DNA of 63,685 nucleotides, from IMG/VR virus record IMGVR_UViG_3300047360_000121, positions 1 through 63,685 of that record; one strand, written 5' to 3'. The translations under genes were made by a program, and so were the position numbers. Shown here one piece after another: positions 57,726-63,685 of this stretch. Positions within the stretch are counted from its first letter, which is position 1. Each line of letters opens with the position of its first letter. The notes beneath the pieces were generated by a model. It was not told where the DNA came from, searched no databases, and saw only the letters and a list, made by a program, of their open reading frames with translations. This stretch comes from a virus.

Positions 57726-58169
57726 TTAAAACGTGCCATGCGAGAAAACTTGCACCTTGCCGCGCGCGCCCAAGGCCCGCGCCGTGGCGGTAAGGGCTTC
57801 ACGCATCGCGCCGTCGCCCATGCCGCCTATGTGTTGCGACAACTCGACTCCGGCGCTTTCCAACGCTTCCGCAAGGGCCGCGCTTGCCTTGTGATAGCCT
57901 CCCCCGCCAGCGTTGCCGCTGCCGCTGGAAAAGTGCCCATCTGCGCCGTGAATCCACACTGACACATAGACAACGGACGCTTGCGCCGATCGGCCCATAT
58001 AGGCGCGCGCCGTTACCATCTCGCGCAACTGCCCTTTCACGATTGCCACGACAGACGCCGCGCCGATCATTTCTTTGCTGCCGCCATAATTCTTGCCATT
58101 CTCGAATCCGGTTTCGCCATACTTGCCCGGTTCAGCGCGACGGATGATTTTAGCTTTAATCGTTTCCAT
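57726..58169 (-). CDS. Unknown cassette protein, 147 residues
   Basis: Starts with strands (IKAKIIRRAEPGKYGETG) and ends with a glycine-rich loop (SSGSGNAGGGGYHKAS) and a helix (ALAEALESAGVEL). No family is recognised. Its start codon lies inside repeat copy B (58166-58247), which also carries its ribosome-binding site. Confidence 0.68.
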   Translation of the reverse strand: METIKAKIIRRAEPGKYGETGFENGKNYGGSKEMIGAASVVAIVKGQLREMVTARAYMGRSAQASVVYVSVWIHGADGHFSSGSGNAGGGGYHKASAALAEALESAGVELSQHIGGMGDGAMREALTATARALGARGKVQVFSHGTF

Positions 58170-58247
58170 TGGTTTAGCCTTTCTCTTTCATGCGGGATTG
58201 CATGGGAATGGCGCGACGGCTTGCGCCGCGCCCAACCGATTCAATCC
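58166..58247 (-). repeat. 83-base repeated leader, copy B
   Basis: Near-identical to 57073-57155. It begins at the stop of the 58241 gene and ends at the start codon of the 57726 gene, so both copies join the end of one small gene to the start of another. Confidence 0.85.
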
Positions 58248-58459
58248 AAGCAAGCGGCCTTAAACCGTTCTGCATTAAAATTAGGATTAGTGTCCGCAAG
58301 CTCTTTTGCGAAGTGATCGGCAATCTGCCGCAACTCATTAGACGTTGCATCTGGGTAAGTTTTGATGATTGCCGCAATGGTCGCAAAATGGCGGTGCTGC
58401 ATTGCCGCTTTGCCAGTGCGGGAATCTTTACGTGCGGCGGATTCTTTAGTTAGTGCCAT
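58241..58459 (-). CDS. Unknown small helical protein
   Basis: This 72-residue protein is basic at the start (ALTKESAARKDSRTG) and then helical (HFATIAAIIKTYPDATSNEL, IADHFAKELADTN). It may bind DNA or protein. No family is recognised. Its stop codon lies in repeat copy B. Confidence 0.65.
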   Translation of the reverse strand: MALTKESAARKDSRTGKAAMQHRHFATIAAIIKTYPDATSNELRQIADHFAKELADTNPNFNAERFKAACLD

Positions 58460-58473
58460 GGAATTGACTCCTA

Positions 58474-58566
58474 TTAGAGAAAGAGGGGGGAAAGGGTAAT
58501 TGCGCTAATGATTAGGACAACGGCGGAATCCACGAGGATTCCACGGATAAAGCCGGGCCGCTTCAT
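58474..58566 (-). CDS. Tiny membrane peptide (30 residues)
   Basis: An ATG at 58566 overlaps the stop of the 58563 gene as ATGA. The peptide is KRPGFIRGI followed by one hydrophobic helix (VVLIISAITLSPLFL), the normal layout of a small inner-membrane peptide. Coupling and pattern support it; length makes it uncertain. Confidence 0.5.
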   Translation of the reverse strand: MKRPGFIRGILVDSAVVLIISAITLSPLFL

Positions 58567-59306
58567 TGTGTGGCCTTTACGGGCCGGACATTGTAAAAGC
58601 CGCGTTCAAGGTCCCGCGTTCCGTCTTGATACTCCTCTATCATTGCCGCAACTCGTGCGGCGTCGCGATATGTGAACGTCACGGCTTCCGCCTTATCTTC
58701 CGTCCACGAGGTCAATTCAGGGCTTTTGCCAAGGGCATAGACGTAGCTATTACCATCCGCATTGCGGCCTGTGATAACGTGAGTCCGTTCCGTGCGGCCT
58801 TCAGACTCCGCAAGGCTTTTGGCGTCGTCCGCTGCCGCTTCAACGGCGCAGGCCCACGAGGCGGCAATTTCCGCCAGCGGACGCTTCAGGTAGGGAGTCG
58901 CGTCATAGTCGCGGCTGCCGCCGTTGAAAGCCGGAATCGCGTCGTGAAAGGTTGTCTCGATAGCGCCGGGCTTCAGCCCATAGGCCGCGCCGGCGCGGCG
59001 CACTAGAACGGCGGAAACAGATTTGAGCGTGGCGCGGCCCACGAGGGAAAGCCGGTTCTGCGCCATATCTTCCGCGATTGCTTCCGCCAGAAACAGGGCT
59101 TCGCGCGGACATTCCGCATAAGTCGCACGTTCCGGGCTGCCGATCGGATAGACCTCAAAACCGGACGGCGCGTCACGGTCGCGCCGGATCATGACGCCAA
59201 GGTCCCGCGCCGCTTCAATCGCGGCCTTTTGCGTCGTGGCGGGGTAGAGGCGCGAGACGGCGGCAGACTTGGCGAACAAGGAGTCAGCGTAAGCGTTGCG
59301 TGTCAT
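58563..59306 (-). CDS. Unknown cassette protein, 247 residues
   Basis: First gene of the minus-strand cassette. ATG 59306 is preferred (ribosome-binding site GAAAGGCTAC) over an upstream start. The N-terminal half is helical (AAIEAARDLGVMIRRDR, ECPREALFLAEAIAEDM), and the rest has THVITGRNADGNSYVYALG and a closing helix (DAARVAAMIEEYQDG). No family name. It sits beside the 59.3-60.1 kb non-coding region, from which the cassette is presumably transcribed. Confidence 0.72.
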   Translation of the reverse strand: MTRNAYADSLFAKSAAVSRLYPATTQKAAIEAARDLGVMIRRDRDAPSGFEVYPIGSPERATYAECPREALFLAEAIAEDMAQNRLSLVGRATLKSVSAVLVRRAGAAYGLKPGAIETTFHDAIPAFNGGSRDYDATPYLKRPLAEIAASWACAVEAAADDAKSLAESEGRTERTHVITGRNADGNSYVYALGKSPELTSWTEDKAEAVTFTYRDAARVAAMIEEYQDGTRDLERGFYNVRPVKATQ

Positions 59307-59740
59307 GGTGTAGCCTTTCGAGTTTCCCACGGCGCGGCCCCAGCGGCCCGCCGTTGGACCAGACTTAGGTTGCCTTCCTGCGGTTGGCAATACCTCCCCC
59401 CTAAAAAGTTAGGGCCTGATAAAATCCTGCCCGGACAGGCCGCGCCGATCGGAACAAGGAATCCGCGCGGAAGCAATATCCGCGCGCGGGCGCGCGCCCG
59501 CGTTCCTATAGTTGGCCGATCAGATTCCGCCACAATTCCGCCCCATTCCGTTCCCGCCGCGTTCCCCGTGAACAAGGGCCGAACGGAATGTGACGAATAG
59601 GTCAGAACGCGGCCCCTCGTGCCGCGCTGCGGCGCATAGGTCAGCACGCGCGCCATTCATGCCGCATTGCAGCACGTTGCTCCGCTGCACCGCAGCGCGT
59701 TGCGCCGCAGCGCCGCGTTAGCGGTAACGCCGCAGCGCGG

Positions 59741-59769
59741 CTTATCACGCTGCATCGCAGCGTGATAAG
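59741..59769. repeat. 13-bp perfect inverted repeat
   Basis: CTTATCACGCTGC, loop ATC, GCAGCGTGATAAG. A 13-bp perfect stem within a cluster of GCAGCG repeats; the loop is only three bases, so it may be a protein-binding palindrome or cruciform rather than a terminator. Confidence 0.8.
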
Positions 59770-59866
59770 GCGATTCCACCAAGGCCGACCGCCGCCTCGA
59801 CCTCGACTCCACCCCCCTGCCGCCCCCTGCCGGGGCCTCTACCGATGCGCGCGCGAGGGGTCCGAC

Positions 59867-59927
59867 CTTACTTCGGGAACCCAGCCCGTCCCAATTTTTC
59901 TTACTTCGGAAAGCCAGCCCGTTCCAA
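59867..59927. repeat. Two 28-base direct repeats, 33 bases apart
   Basis: Copies at 59867-59894 and 59900-59927 share 25 of 28 bases, starting CTTACTTCGG and ending CCAA. They lie in the non-coding region upstream of the 60180 gene. Iteron-like spacing of about three helical turns. Confidence 0.8.
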
Positions 59928-60179
59928 AAATCCAGCCGCCGAGATTTTCCTGCGAGATCAGCCTCGGACTTCAATTTTTCCGGCTCGCCCCGACCGGCGA
60001 ACCCTCGCTTTCCGGCCACGGCCCGGTCTTTCGCTGCGGAACATCGGAACATGCCAGCTTGTTTGATCTACAACTGCTCGCTATCACTCGAAGATGCACG
60101 AGCCGCAATGACGCGGCCCGGTAAGCCGTCGAGGTCGATCCGGCGATCTCGCTGGGTCACAGCCACCGGAGACGAGGAC

Positions 60180-60686
60180 ATGCGCCTTCCGATGCAAGCT
60201 GCTATCGCCCACACCTTCGCCCTCACCATGGCCGTTGCCGTCGTAGCCTTGCCTGCGCCGAAAGACCTGCTGGCCTCGATCGGCCCGTCCGACAGCGGCC
60301 CGGCACTCACCGAGGCCGACAGCCTGCCGGACACGCTCGAAGACCTCGCTGCGCCGCCGGACACCCCGGACTACGGCCCGGCGATCTCCCCTGACCACGC
60401 GCGCGCCGCGCTCACCGGCTGCGCCAGCTACCTCGACCGCGCGCTCAACCCGAGCATCGAGCCGTGCCGGACGGTGATCGAACAGGTGCAGACCGTCTTC
60501 GCCGCGCCGCCCGACCTCGGGCCGATGCCGCGCAGCTACGTGCCGGGCGACCACCTGACCGAAGCCATGATCCTCGCGAACGCCCAGCTTTGCCGTGCCC
60601 AATGGCGGGCCGCAGATGGCACGAGCGGGTTCGATCTGGCCTCTTGCATTTCCGATGCGACCGCCCTTGCAATGAGTTTCGACTGA
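60180..60686 (+). CDS. Secreted or envelope protein with signal peptide
   Basis: This 168-residue protein starts at ATG 60180 behind GGAGACGAGG. It has an N-terminal hydrophobic helix (AAIAHTFALTMAVAVVALPA) typical of a signal sequence, an acidic, proline-rich linker, and a helical domain with four Cys (CASYL, CRTVIEQV, CRAQW, CISD) that could form disulphides in the periplasm. No family name. Possibly a superinfection-exclusion or lysis accessory factor; this is a guess. Confidence 0.68.
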   Translation: MRLPMQAAIAHTFALTMAVAVVALPAPKDLLASIGPSDSGPALTEADSLPDTLEDLAAPPDTPDYGPAISPDHARAALTGCASYLDRALNPSIEPCRTVIEQVQTVFAAPPDLGPMPRSYVPGDHLTEAMILANAQLCRAQWRAADGTSGFDLASCISDATALAMSFD

Positions 60687-60745
60687 GGCTACCTTCCGAA
60701 TCGTCAGGAGAGCGTTGCGGCTGGCCCATGGGCTTGTCTTCGACG

Positions 60746-60782
60746 GAAAAGGGCGGGTCCGCAAAACGGATTCGCCCTTTTC
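60746..60782 (+). terminator. Terminator after the 60180 gene
   Basis: GAAAAGGGCG (60746-60755) pairs with CGCCCTTTTC (60773-60782), with an inner TCCG/CGGA pair. The downstream arm supplies CCCTTTTCATTT. It isolates the next promoter region. Confidence 0.75.
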
Positions 60783-60802
60783 ATTTGACGGATCCCAAAA
60801 AA

Positions 60803-60853
60803 CGAATCTTGAGCGACCGTTTCTCGAATCCCGAGCGACCGGCATCGAGCGAC
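60803..60853. repeat. GAGCGACCG direct repeats upstream of promoter copy 3
   Basis: CGAATCTTGAGCGACCG (60803-60819) and CGAATCCCGAGCGACCG (60825-60841) are 22 bases apart, and a third partial copy, CATCGAGCGAC, ends at 60853, nine bases before the -35 box at 60862. They are well placed to bind an activator. Confidence 0.75.
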
Positions 60854-60861
60854 TTTTCTAC

Positions 60862-60899
60862 TTGATTGCCAACCGGAGGTAGCCTATGTGTTGGTCACG
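60862..60899 (+). promoter_or_regulatory. Repeated phage promoter, copy 3
   Basis: TTGATT (60862-60867), 17-base spacer GCCAACCGGAGGTAGCC, TATGTG (60885-60890), then TTGGTCACG as in copy 1. It drives the operon from 60927 through nrdJ. Direct repeats lie just upstream. Confidence 0.78.
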
Positions 60900-60926
60900 A
60901 CGAAACGACCAACCAACGGAGGCAAC

Positions 60927-61163
60927 ATGCCCAAGCGTTTTTCCGAGCCGCAGACACACTCGATCCTGACCTGCCGTCATATCGGCGGCGCGACCGTCCG
61001 TGTGAACATAATCCAGTGCGCCTGCTGTGACGCCTCGATCGAGAAGCCGACCCCGAACGGCAAGGCATATCCGATGATCGCGTGGCAGAAGTTCGCGACC
61101 CGGCGTGGCTGGGGCGTCAACCCGCGCAAGGAGCAATTCTTCTGCCCGGAGCACAAGCAATGA
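60927..61163 (+). CDS. Small zinc-binding protein
   Basis: This 78-residue protein starts at ATG 60927 behind ACGGAGGC; a longer start at 60888 overlaps the promoter. Cysteines in LTCRHIGG, CACCDASIE and FFCPEHK suggest a zinc-ribbon fold. First gene of the unit ending with nrdJ. Function unknown. Confidence 0.7.
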   Translation: MPKRFSEPQTHSILTCRHIGGATVRVNIIQCACCDASIEKPTPNGKAYPMIAWQKFATRRGWGVNPRKEQFFCPEHKQ

Positions 61164-61285
61164 CCAACCCGTTCGTCCTGCTGCTGATCCTTCTCGTCTT
61201 CTGGAATGTCGATAGCGCCTATCGGGAGGAGATCAAGCGCGTCCGCGCAGAAACCCTTGTCGAGTGTCAATCCGAGGAGGACTGA
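61160..61285 (+). CDS. Small membrane protein (41 residues)
   Basis: Starts at ATG 61160 in an ATGA overlap. It has a hydrophobic helix (NPFVLLLILLVFWNV) followed by a charged helix (YREEIKRVRAETLVE). This layout is like small holins or membrane anchors; function unknown. Confidence 0.6.
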   Translation: MTNPFVLLLILLVFWNVDSAYREEIKRVRAETLVECQSEED

Positions 61286-61288
61286 ACC

Positions 61289-61564
61289 ATGCCCACCCCG
61301 ACGCAAAGCAAACTCCTTGACCGCTTCGCCGCCGCGACGCGCGAGGCCGTCACGCTCGGGTCGCAGCCGCCCGAGCGACACGCCGAGATCATCAAGGCCG
61401 AGTCCGACACGCGCGCCGCGCTGGAAGCGGAACTCGACAGGGGCTTCCCGCTCACCGCAATCGACCGCTTGGACCTTCGGTATTTCCTGAAGAACGCGGC
61501 TGACTTTCCGACGATGAAGCGCGATGCCGATCGCTTCTATGACCTTTTCAGCCGGGAGGACTGA
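61289..61564 (+). CDS. Unknown small helical protein
   Basis: This 91-residue protein starts after GAGGACTGAACC. It has two long helices (KLLDRFAAATREAVTLG, ERHAEIIKAESDTRAALEAEL) and a charged end (FYDLFSRED). No family is recognised. It is one of four small genes between the promoter and the HD nucleotidase. Confidence 0.68.
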   Translation: MPTPTQSKLLDRFAAATREAVTLGSQPPERHAEIIKAESDTRAALEAELDRGFPLTAIDRLDLRYFLKNAADFPTMKRDADRFYDLFSRED

Positions 61565-61567
61565 ACC

Positions 61568-61783
61568 ATGCCGCGTAAGATGACCCCGAGGCCCGACGTG
61601 CCGCGCTGGGTGCGTGCCAAGATCACCGAGTTTGAGCGCGCCGTGCGCGAGGACGCATGGAAGGGCGCGCAGCACCCCGAAGACCACCGTGCGATCGAGG
61701 AGCACCTTGAGTCCGCCCGCTACGATCTGGAAGCGACGATCCAGACCGCCCTGACCAAAGCCCAGAAGGGGGAACTGAAATGA
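61568..61783 (+). CDS. Unknown small basic-acidic helical protein
   Basis: This 71-residue protein starts behind GGAGGACTGAACC. It is basic at the N-terminus (PRKMTPRPDVPRWVRAK) and helical at the end (LEATIQTALTKAQKG). It overlaps the next gene by ATGA. No family is recognised. Confidence 0.66.
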   Translation: MPRKMTPRPDVPRWVRAKITEFERAVREDAWKGAQHPEDHRAIEEHLESARYDLEATIQTALTKAQKGELK

Positions 61784-62256
61784 CCAACAAGCCGAAGACC
61801 GTGATCGGGTCGAACGCCCGCCTGTCCGTTTCCAAAACGCCGTTCGATCGGATGGCCGACCCCGGCCTGCATCCTGATTTCAGGACGGTTGACTTCGCCG
61901 ATGTCGAGCGCCGGGTCCTCAACTTCTGGCCGCGCCACGCCGTGCTCGACAGCCTGCCGCCTGCCATTCAGCAGCCTCGGTCCCGCGTTCAGCGCGCTTT
62001 CGATCGGATCGCGAAACAGGGTGGTTTCCGCTCGGACCCGAACACCGAGGCCATGTCGGATCACGCCTTCGCGCTCCTCCGGTTTGAGAAGGGCGTGATC
62101 GACGTTCGGCAGGCCATGCAGGATATGATCGCCAAGATGATCGAAGCCTCGGGCAGCCCGACCGGGCGCTTCTCCTCGCGCTATCCGCTGAAGATGTCCC
62201 GCGTGGATCGTGGCCGCATCTACCGCACGATGGCCGCGCCCTACGGCGAGTCCTGA
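61780..62256 (+). CDS. Unknown protein, 158 residues
   Basis: Soluble protein with VERRVLNFWPRHAVLDSLPPAI, a long helix (HAFALLRFEKGVIDVRQAMQDMIAKMI) and a basic end. No family is recognised. It is coupled by ATGA overlap to the 61568 gene. Confidence 0.68.
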   Translation: MTNKPKTVIGSNARLSVSKTPFDRMADPGLHPDFRTVDFADVERRVLNFWPRHAVLDSLPPAIQQPRSRVQRAFDRIAKQGGFRSDPNTEAMSDHAFALLRFEKGVIDVRQAMQDMIAKMIEASGSPTGRFSSRYPLKMSRVDRGRIYRTMAAPYGES

Positions 62257-62331
62257 ACTTCAGGGCTTCACCAAACCGCACGATCCGGTATGGTGAAGTC
62301 CGCGACTGAACCTCTCCTGAAAGGATTCCCC

Positions 62332-62460
62332 ATGGGCTACAACTACGGGCCGGACGAAGAGTCCGACAAGATCGCTGCCGGTCGCGGTATCATCATCGGC
62401 GTCGCTGCCGGGTGGGGCCTGATCGCCGTCGTAGCCTATGCCGTCAACATGATCTTCTGA
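62332..62460 (+). CDS. Small membrane protein (42 residues)
   Basis: Starts at ATG 62332 behind AAAGGATTCC. It is acidic at the N-terminus (YNYGPDEESDKIAAG) and then has one hydrophobic helix (IIIGVAAGWGLIAVVAYAVN). The next gene starts nine bases after its stop. It may be a membrane anchor or signal peptide-like regulator. Confidence 0.6.
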   Translation: MGYNYGPDEESDKIAAGRGIIIGVAAGWGLIAVVAYAVNMIF

Positions 62461-62468
62461 GGCGAACC

Positions 62469-63029
62469 ATGAACGCACCGTCACAATTCACCATGGGACT
62501 GACGATCGGCGACAAGCACATTGCCGACCTGCTGAACCCCCACCCGCACGAGATCGACCTCCTCGGAATCGACGCCAATCTGCGCCGCGTCCGCAGGTTC
62601 TCGGGCAACGCCGACGCCCTGACGATCAAAGCGCACCAGTGCCTTGCCCGACTGATCGCCGAGAAGGACGGTGCGCCCGTCCCGGTGGTCGAGTGGTCCG
62701 AGCATCACGACGATCACGAGGGCATCATCGGCGACATTCCCGGCCCGCTGAAGACGATCATCGCGTGGCACACTCCGGTCATCGGCGAGATCGAGGAAGC
62801 CCTCGACCAAGCGATCTGCGCGGCGCGGGGCCACCTCTATCCGACGCTCGAAACCCGGATGAAGACCTCCTACTACGACAAGGCTGCCGAGACGGTCGAA
62901 TGGGTCCACGTCCTCGGGCGCGACCCGGCACCGTGGAACAAGCCGACCCCGGCGTGGCTGTCTTGGGACATGGCCGAGGCCCTGATCGACGCCGCGCTTT
63001 GGCGGGCCGACCACACCATCCTGCACTGA
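62469..63029 (+). CDS. HD-domain 5'-deoxynucleotidase / phosphohydrolase
   Basis: This 186-residue protein matches the phage YfbR-type HD family: FTMGLTIGDKHIADLLNPHP, then RRVRRFSGNADALTIKAHQCL (the first metal His) and WSEHHDDHEGIIGDIPGPLK (the HD pair). These enzymes remove phosphate from dNMPs such as dCMP or dUMP, which feeds ThyX and controls pools. It lies just before nrdJ, which supports a nucleotide role. ATG 62469 sits nine bases after the previous stop. Confidence 0.85.
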   Translation: MNAPSQFTMGLTIGDKHIADLLNPHPHEIDLLGIDANLRRVRRFSGNADALTIKAHQCLARLIAEKDGAPVPVVEWSEHHDDHEGIIGDIPGPLKTIIAWHTPVIGEIEEALDQAICAARGHLYPTLETRMKTSYYDKAAETVEWVHVLGRDPAPWNKPTPAWLSWDMAEALIDAALWRADHTILH

Positions 63030-63040
63030 ACCCCTCCTGA

Positions 63041-63108
63041 AAACCATCGTAGCGCCGGACCTGAAACGGATTCCGGCCTACCGATTCCTGCGACCTGAAG
63101 GACAGACC
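63041..63108 (+). promoter_or_regulatory. Hairpin-containing nrdJ leader
   Basis: The 79-base gap before nrdJ holds an imperfect hairpin (GTAGCGCCGG near 63050 with CCGGCCTAC near 63074), three CTGAA motifs and an AAGGAC ribosome-binding site. It has no B12-box or nucleotide-regulator pattern that I recognise. Confidence 0.35.
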
Positions 63109-63685
63109 ATGAGCGACTTCGACACCCCGATCTCCGAGCAAATCTGGGACATGAAATACCGCCTCAAGAGCGGTAACAACGGTCCGATCGACGTGACCGT
63201 GGGCGATACTTGGCGGCGCATCGCCGGGGCGCTGGCTGACGGCGAGAACCTGACCCGGCGCGACTACTACCGGAAAGAGTTTCTGGCCGTGCTGGAAGAT
63301 GGGCACTTCGTCCCGGCTGGCCGGATCATCGCTGGCGCGGGCACCGGGCGGCGCGTGACCCTCTCCAACTGCTTCACCATGGGCACGATCCCCGATGACC
63401 TCGGCGGCATCTTCGACATGCTGAAGGAGGCGGCGCTGACCATGCAGCAGGGCGGCGGCATCGGCTACGACTTCAGCCCGATCCGGCCCAAGGGTGCCCC
63501 GGTGAAGGGCGTGGACTCCGACGCCAGCGGCCCGTTGTCCTTCATGGACGTATGGGATGCCATGTGCCGCACCATCATGTCTGCCGGGTCCCGGCGCGGC
63601 GCGATGATGGCGACCATGCGGGACGATCACCCCGACATCATGGACTTCATCACGGCCAAGAAAGACCCGAACCGGCTGCGCATGT
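63109..63685 (+). CDS. nrdJ: Class II ribonucleotide reductase, 5' part
   Basis: The N-terminal 192 residues of the reductase run off the end of the window and continue at position 316 after the overlap. ATG 63109 lies behind GAAGGACAG. The part contains SEQIWDMKYRLKSGN, an effector-region stretch, GRIIAGAGTGRRVTLSNCFTMG with the first redox Cys, and GGGIGYDFSPIRPKG. With 1-2474 it gives about 911 residues. Confidence 0.95.
   Translation, partial: MSDFDTPISEQIWDMKYRLKSGNNGPIDVTVGDTWRRIAGALADGENLTRRDYYRKEFLAVLEDGHFVPAGRIIAGAGTGRRVTLSNCFTMGTIPDDLGGIFDMLKEAALTMQQGGGIGYDFSPIRPKGAPVKGVDSDASGPLSFMDVWDAMCRTIMSAGSRRGAMMATMRDDHPDIMDFITAKKDPNRLRM
63371..63685. repeat. Terminal overlap, right copy (matches 1-315)
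   Basis: See 1-315. The 127 identical bases are 63559-63685. The substitutions upstream of this run indicate that two variants of the phage contributed to the two ends. Confidence 0.9.

Larger units (their letters stand above)
59307..60179. other. Non-coding, palindrome- and repeat-rich region
   Basis: About 870 bases between divergent genes without a credible gene. It has a GC-only palindromic run near 59480-59505 and many CCGCAGCG units (59690-59760). It also has two hairpins (59715-59730 and 59741-59769) and a pair of 28-base direct repeats (59867 and 59900). Promoters for the flanking genes must lie here, but no clear box was seen. Candidate second origin or packaging region. Confidence 0.6.

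Noticed and set aside
60051-60686. Longer form of the 60180 protein starting at 60051
   Set aside because: The N-terminal 43 residues are unlike protein and lack a ribosome-binding site. ATG 60180 has GGAGACGAGG and begins a signal peptide.
1-63685. Two separate nrdJ genes at the two ends of the window
   Set aside because: The two parts overlap by 315 bases and join in one frame to a normal-length protein. The differences look like allelic variation at an assembly join.
1-63685. tRNA genes, integrase, or lysogeny module
   Set aside because: No cloverleaf-like sequences, tyrosine or serine recombinase motifs, or CI-type repressor were recognised on either strand; a dedicated search could still find tRNAs.

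Overview
The window is essentially one complete genome of a tailed double-stranded DNA phage, and almost all of it codes. The gene set is that of a long-tailed (siphovirus-type) phage. It has a lambda-like head module: GpA-type terminase, gpW, lambda-type portal, S49 protease with a nested scaffold, decoration protein and gpE-type capsid. It also has a tape measure of 1866 residues with a G/GT frameshifted chaperone pair, and a tail tip containing a DUF2163 protein, as in Rhodobacterales phages and gene transfer agents. The GC-rich composition, the DUF2163 tail tip and a GapR (DUF2312) homologue, a family typical of alphaproteobacteria, point to an alphaproteobacterial host, plausibly Rhodobacter or Roseobacter relatives. 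The host is an inference. No integrase, excisionase or CI-like maintenance module was recognised, so a lytic life style is the simplest reading. The two ends of the window overlap. The last 315 bases match the first 315, with 127 identical bases at the end and scattered differences before that, and nrdJ reads in frame across the join. The sequence therefore behaves as a circular or circularly permuted assembly of about 63.4 kb from a population that contains variants.

Layout. (1) 60.9 kb to the window end and on through 1-2474, plus strand: a promoter, small genes, an HD-type 5'-nucleotidase and a class II ribonucleotide reductase. (2) 2.5-7.95 kb, plus: four genes ending with a 1259-residue protein that joins a glycoside-hydrolase-like barrel to a PhoD-like phosphatase, probably a virion or adsorption enzyme, and a fifth unknown gene. 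(3) 8.0-16.6 kb, plus, from two copies of a repeated phage promoter: a DUF932 protein, three DNA methyltransferases, ThyX, a DUF3310 protein, GapR and many small zinc-ribbon or acidic-tailed proteins. It ends at a bidirectional terminator. (4) 51.2 down to 16.7 kb, minus: one long colinear block running replication (coiled-coil protein, PDDEXK nuclease, DUF2815 ssDNA-binding protein, PolA-type polymerase, VRR-NUC, SNF2 helicase), packaging, head, tail, receptor-binding proteins, then lysis. (5) 51.3-54.4 kb, plus: a small DNA-binding protein and a primase/VapE-type helicase, followed by a strong terminator. (6) 54.4-60.1 kb: two largely non-coding stretches rich in repeats (candidate origin elements) flanking a minus-strand cassette of small unfamiliar genes whose base composition differs from the rest.

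How it fits together. RNR, ThyX and the HD nucleotidase supply deoxynucleotides. The VapE/primase, PolA, ssDNA-binding protein, helicase and nucleases replicate and process DNA. The methyltransferases may protect it. The minus-strand block makes virions and lysis proteins. The most unusual signal is a shared C-terminal signature, an acidic run ending in two aliphatic or methionine residues, on at least twelve unrelated proteins. One of these is the ssDNA-binding protein, which suggests a common docking or sorting tag. Other notable signals are a canonical A AAA AAG frameshift site, a repeated promoter with a GCCAACC motif inside the spacer, ten CCGGCACA iterons, and a von Willebrand A-like domain inserted into a tail-tip protein.
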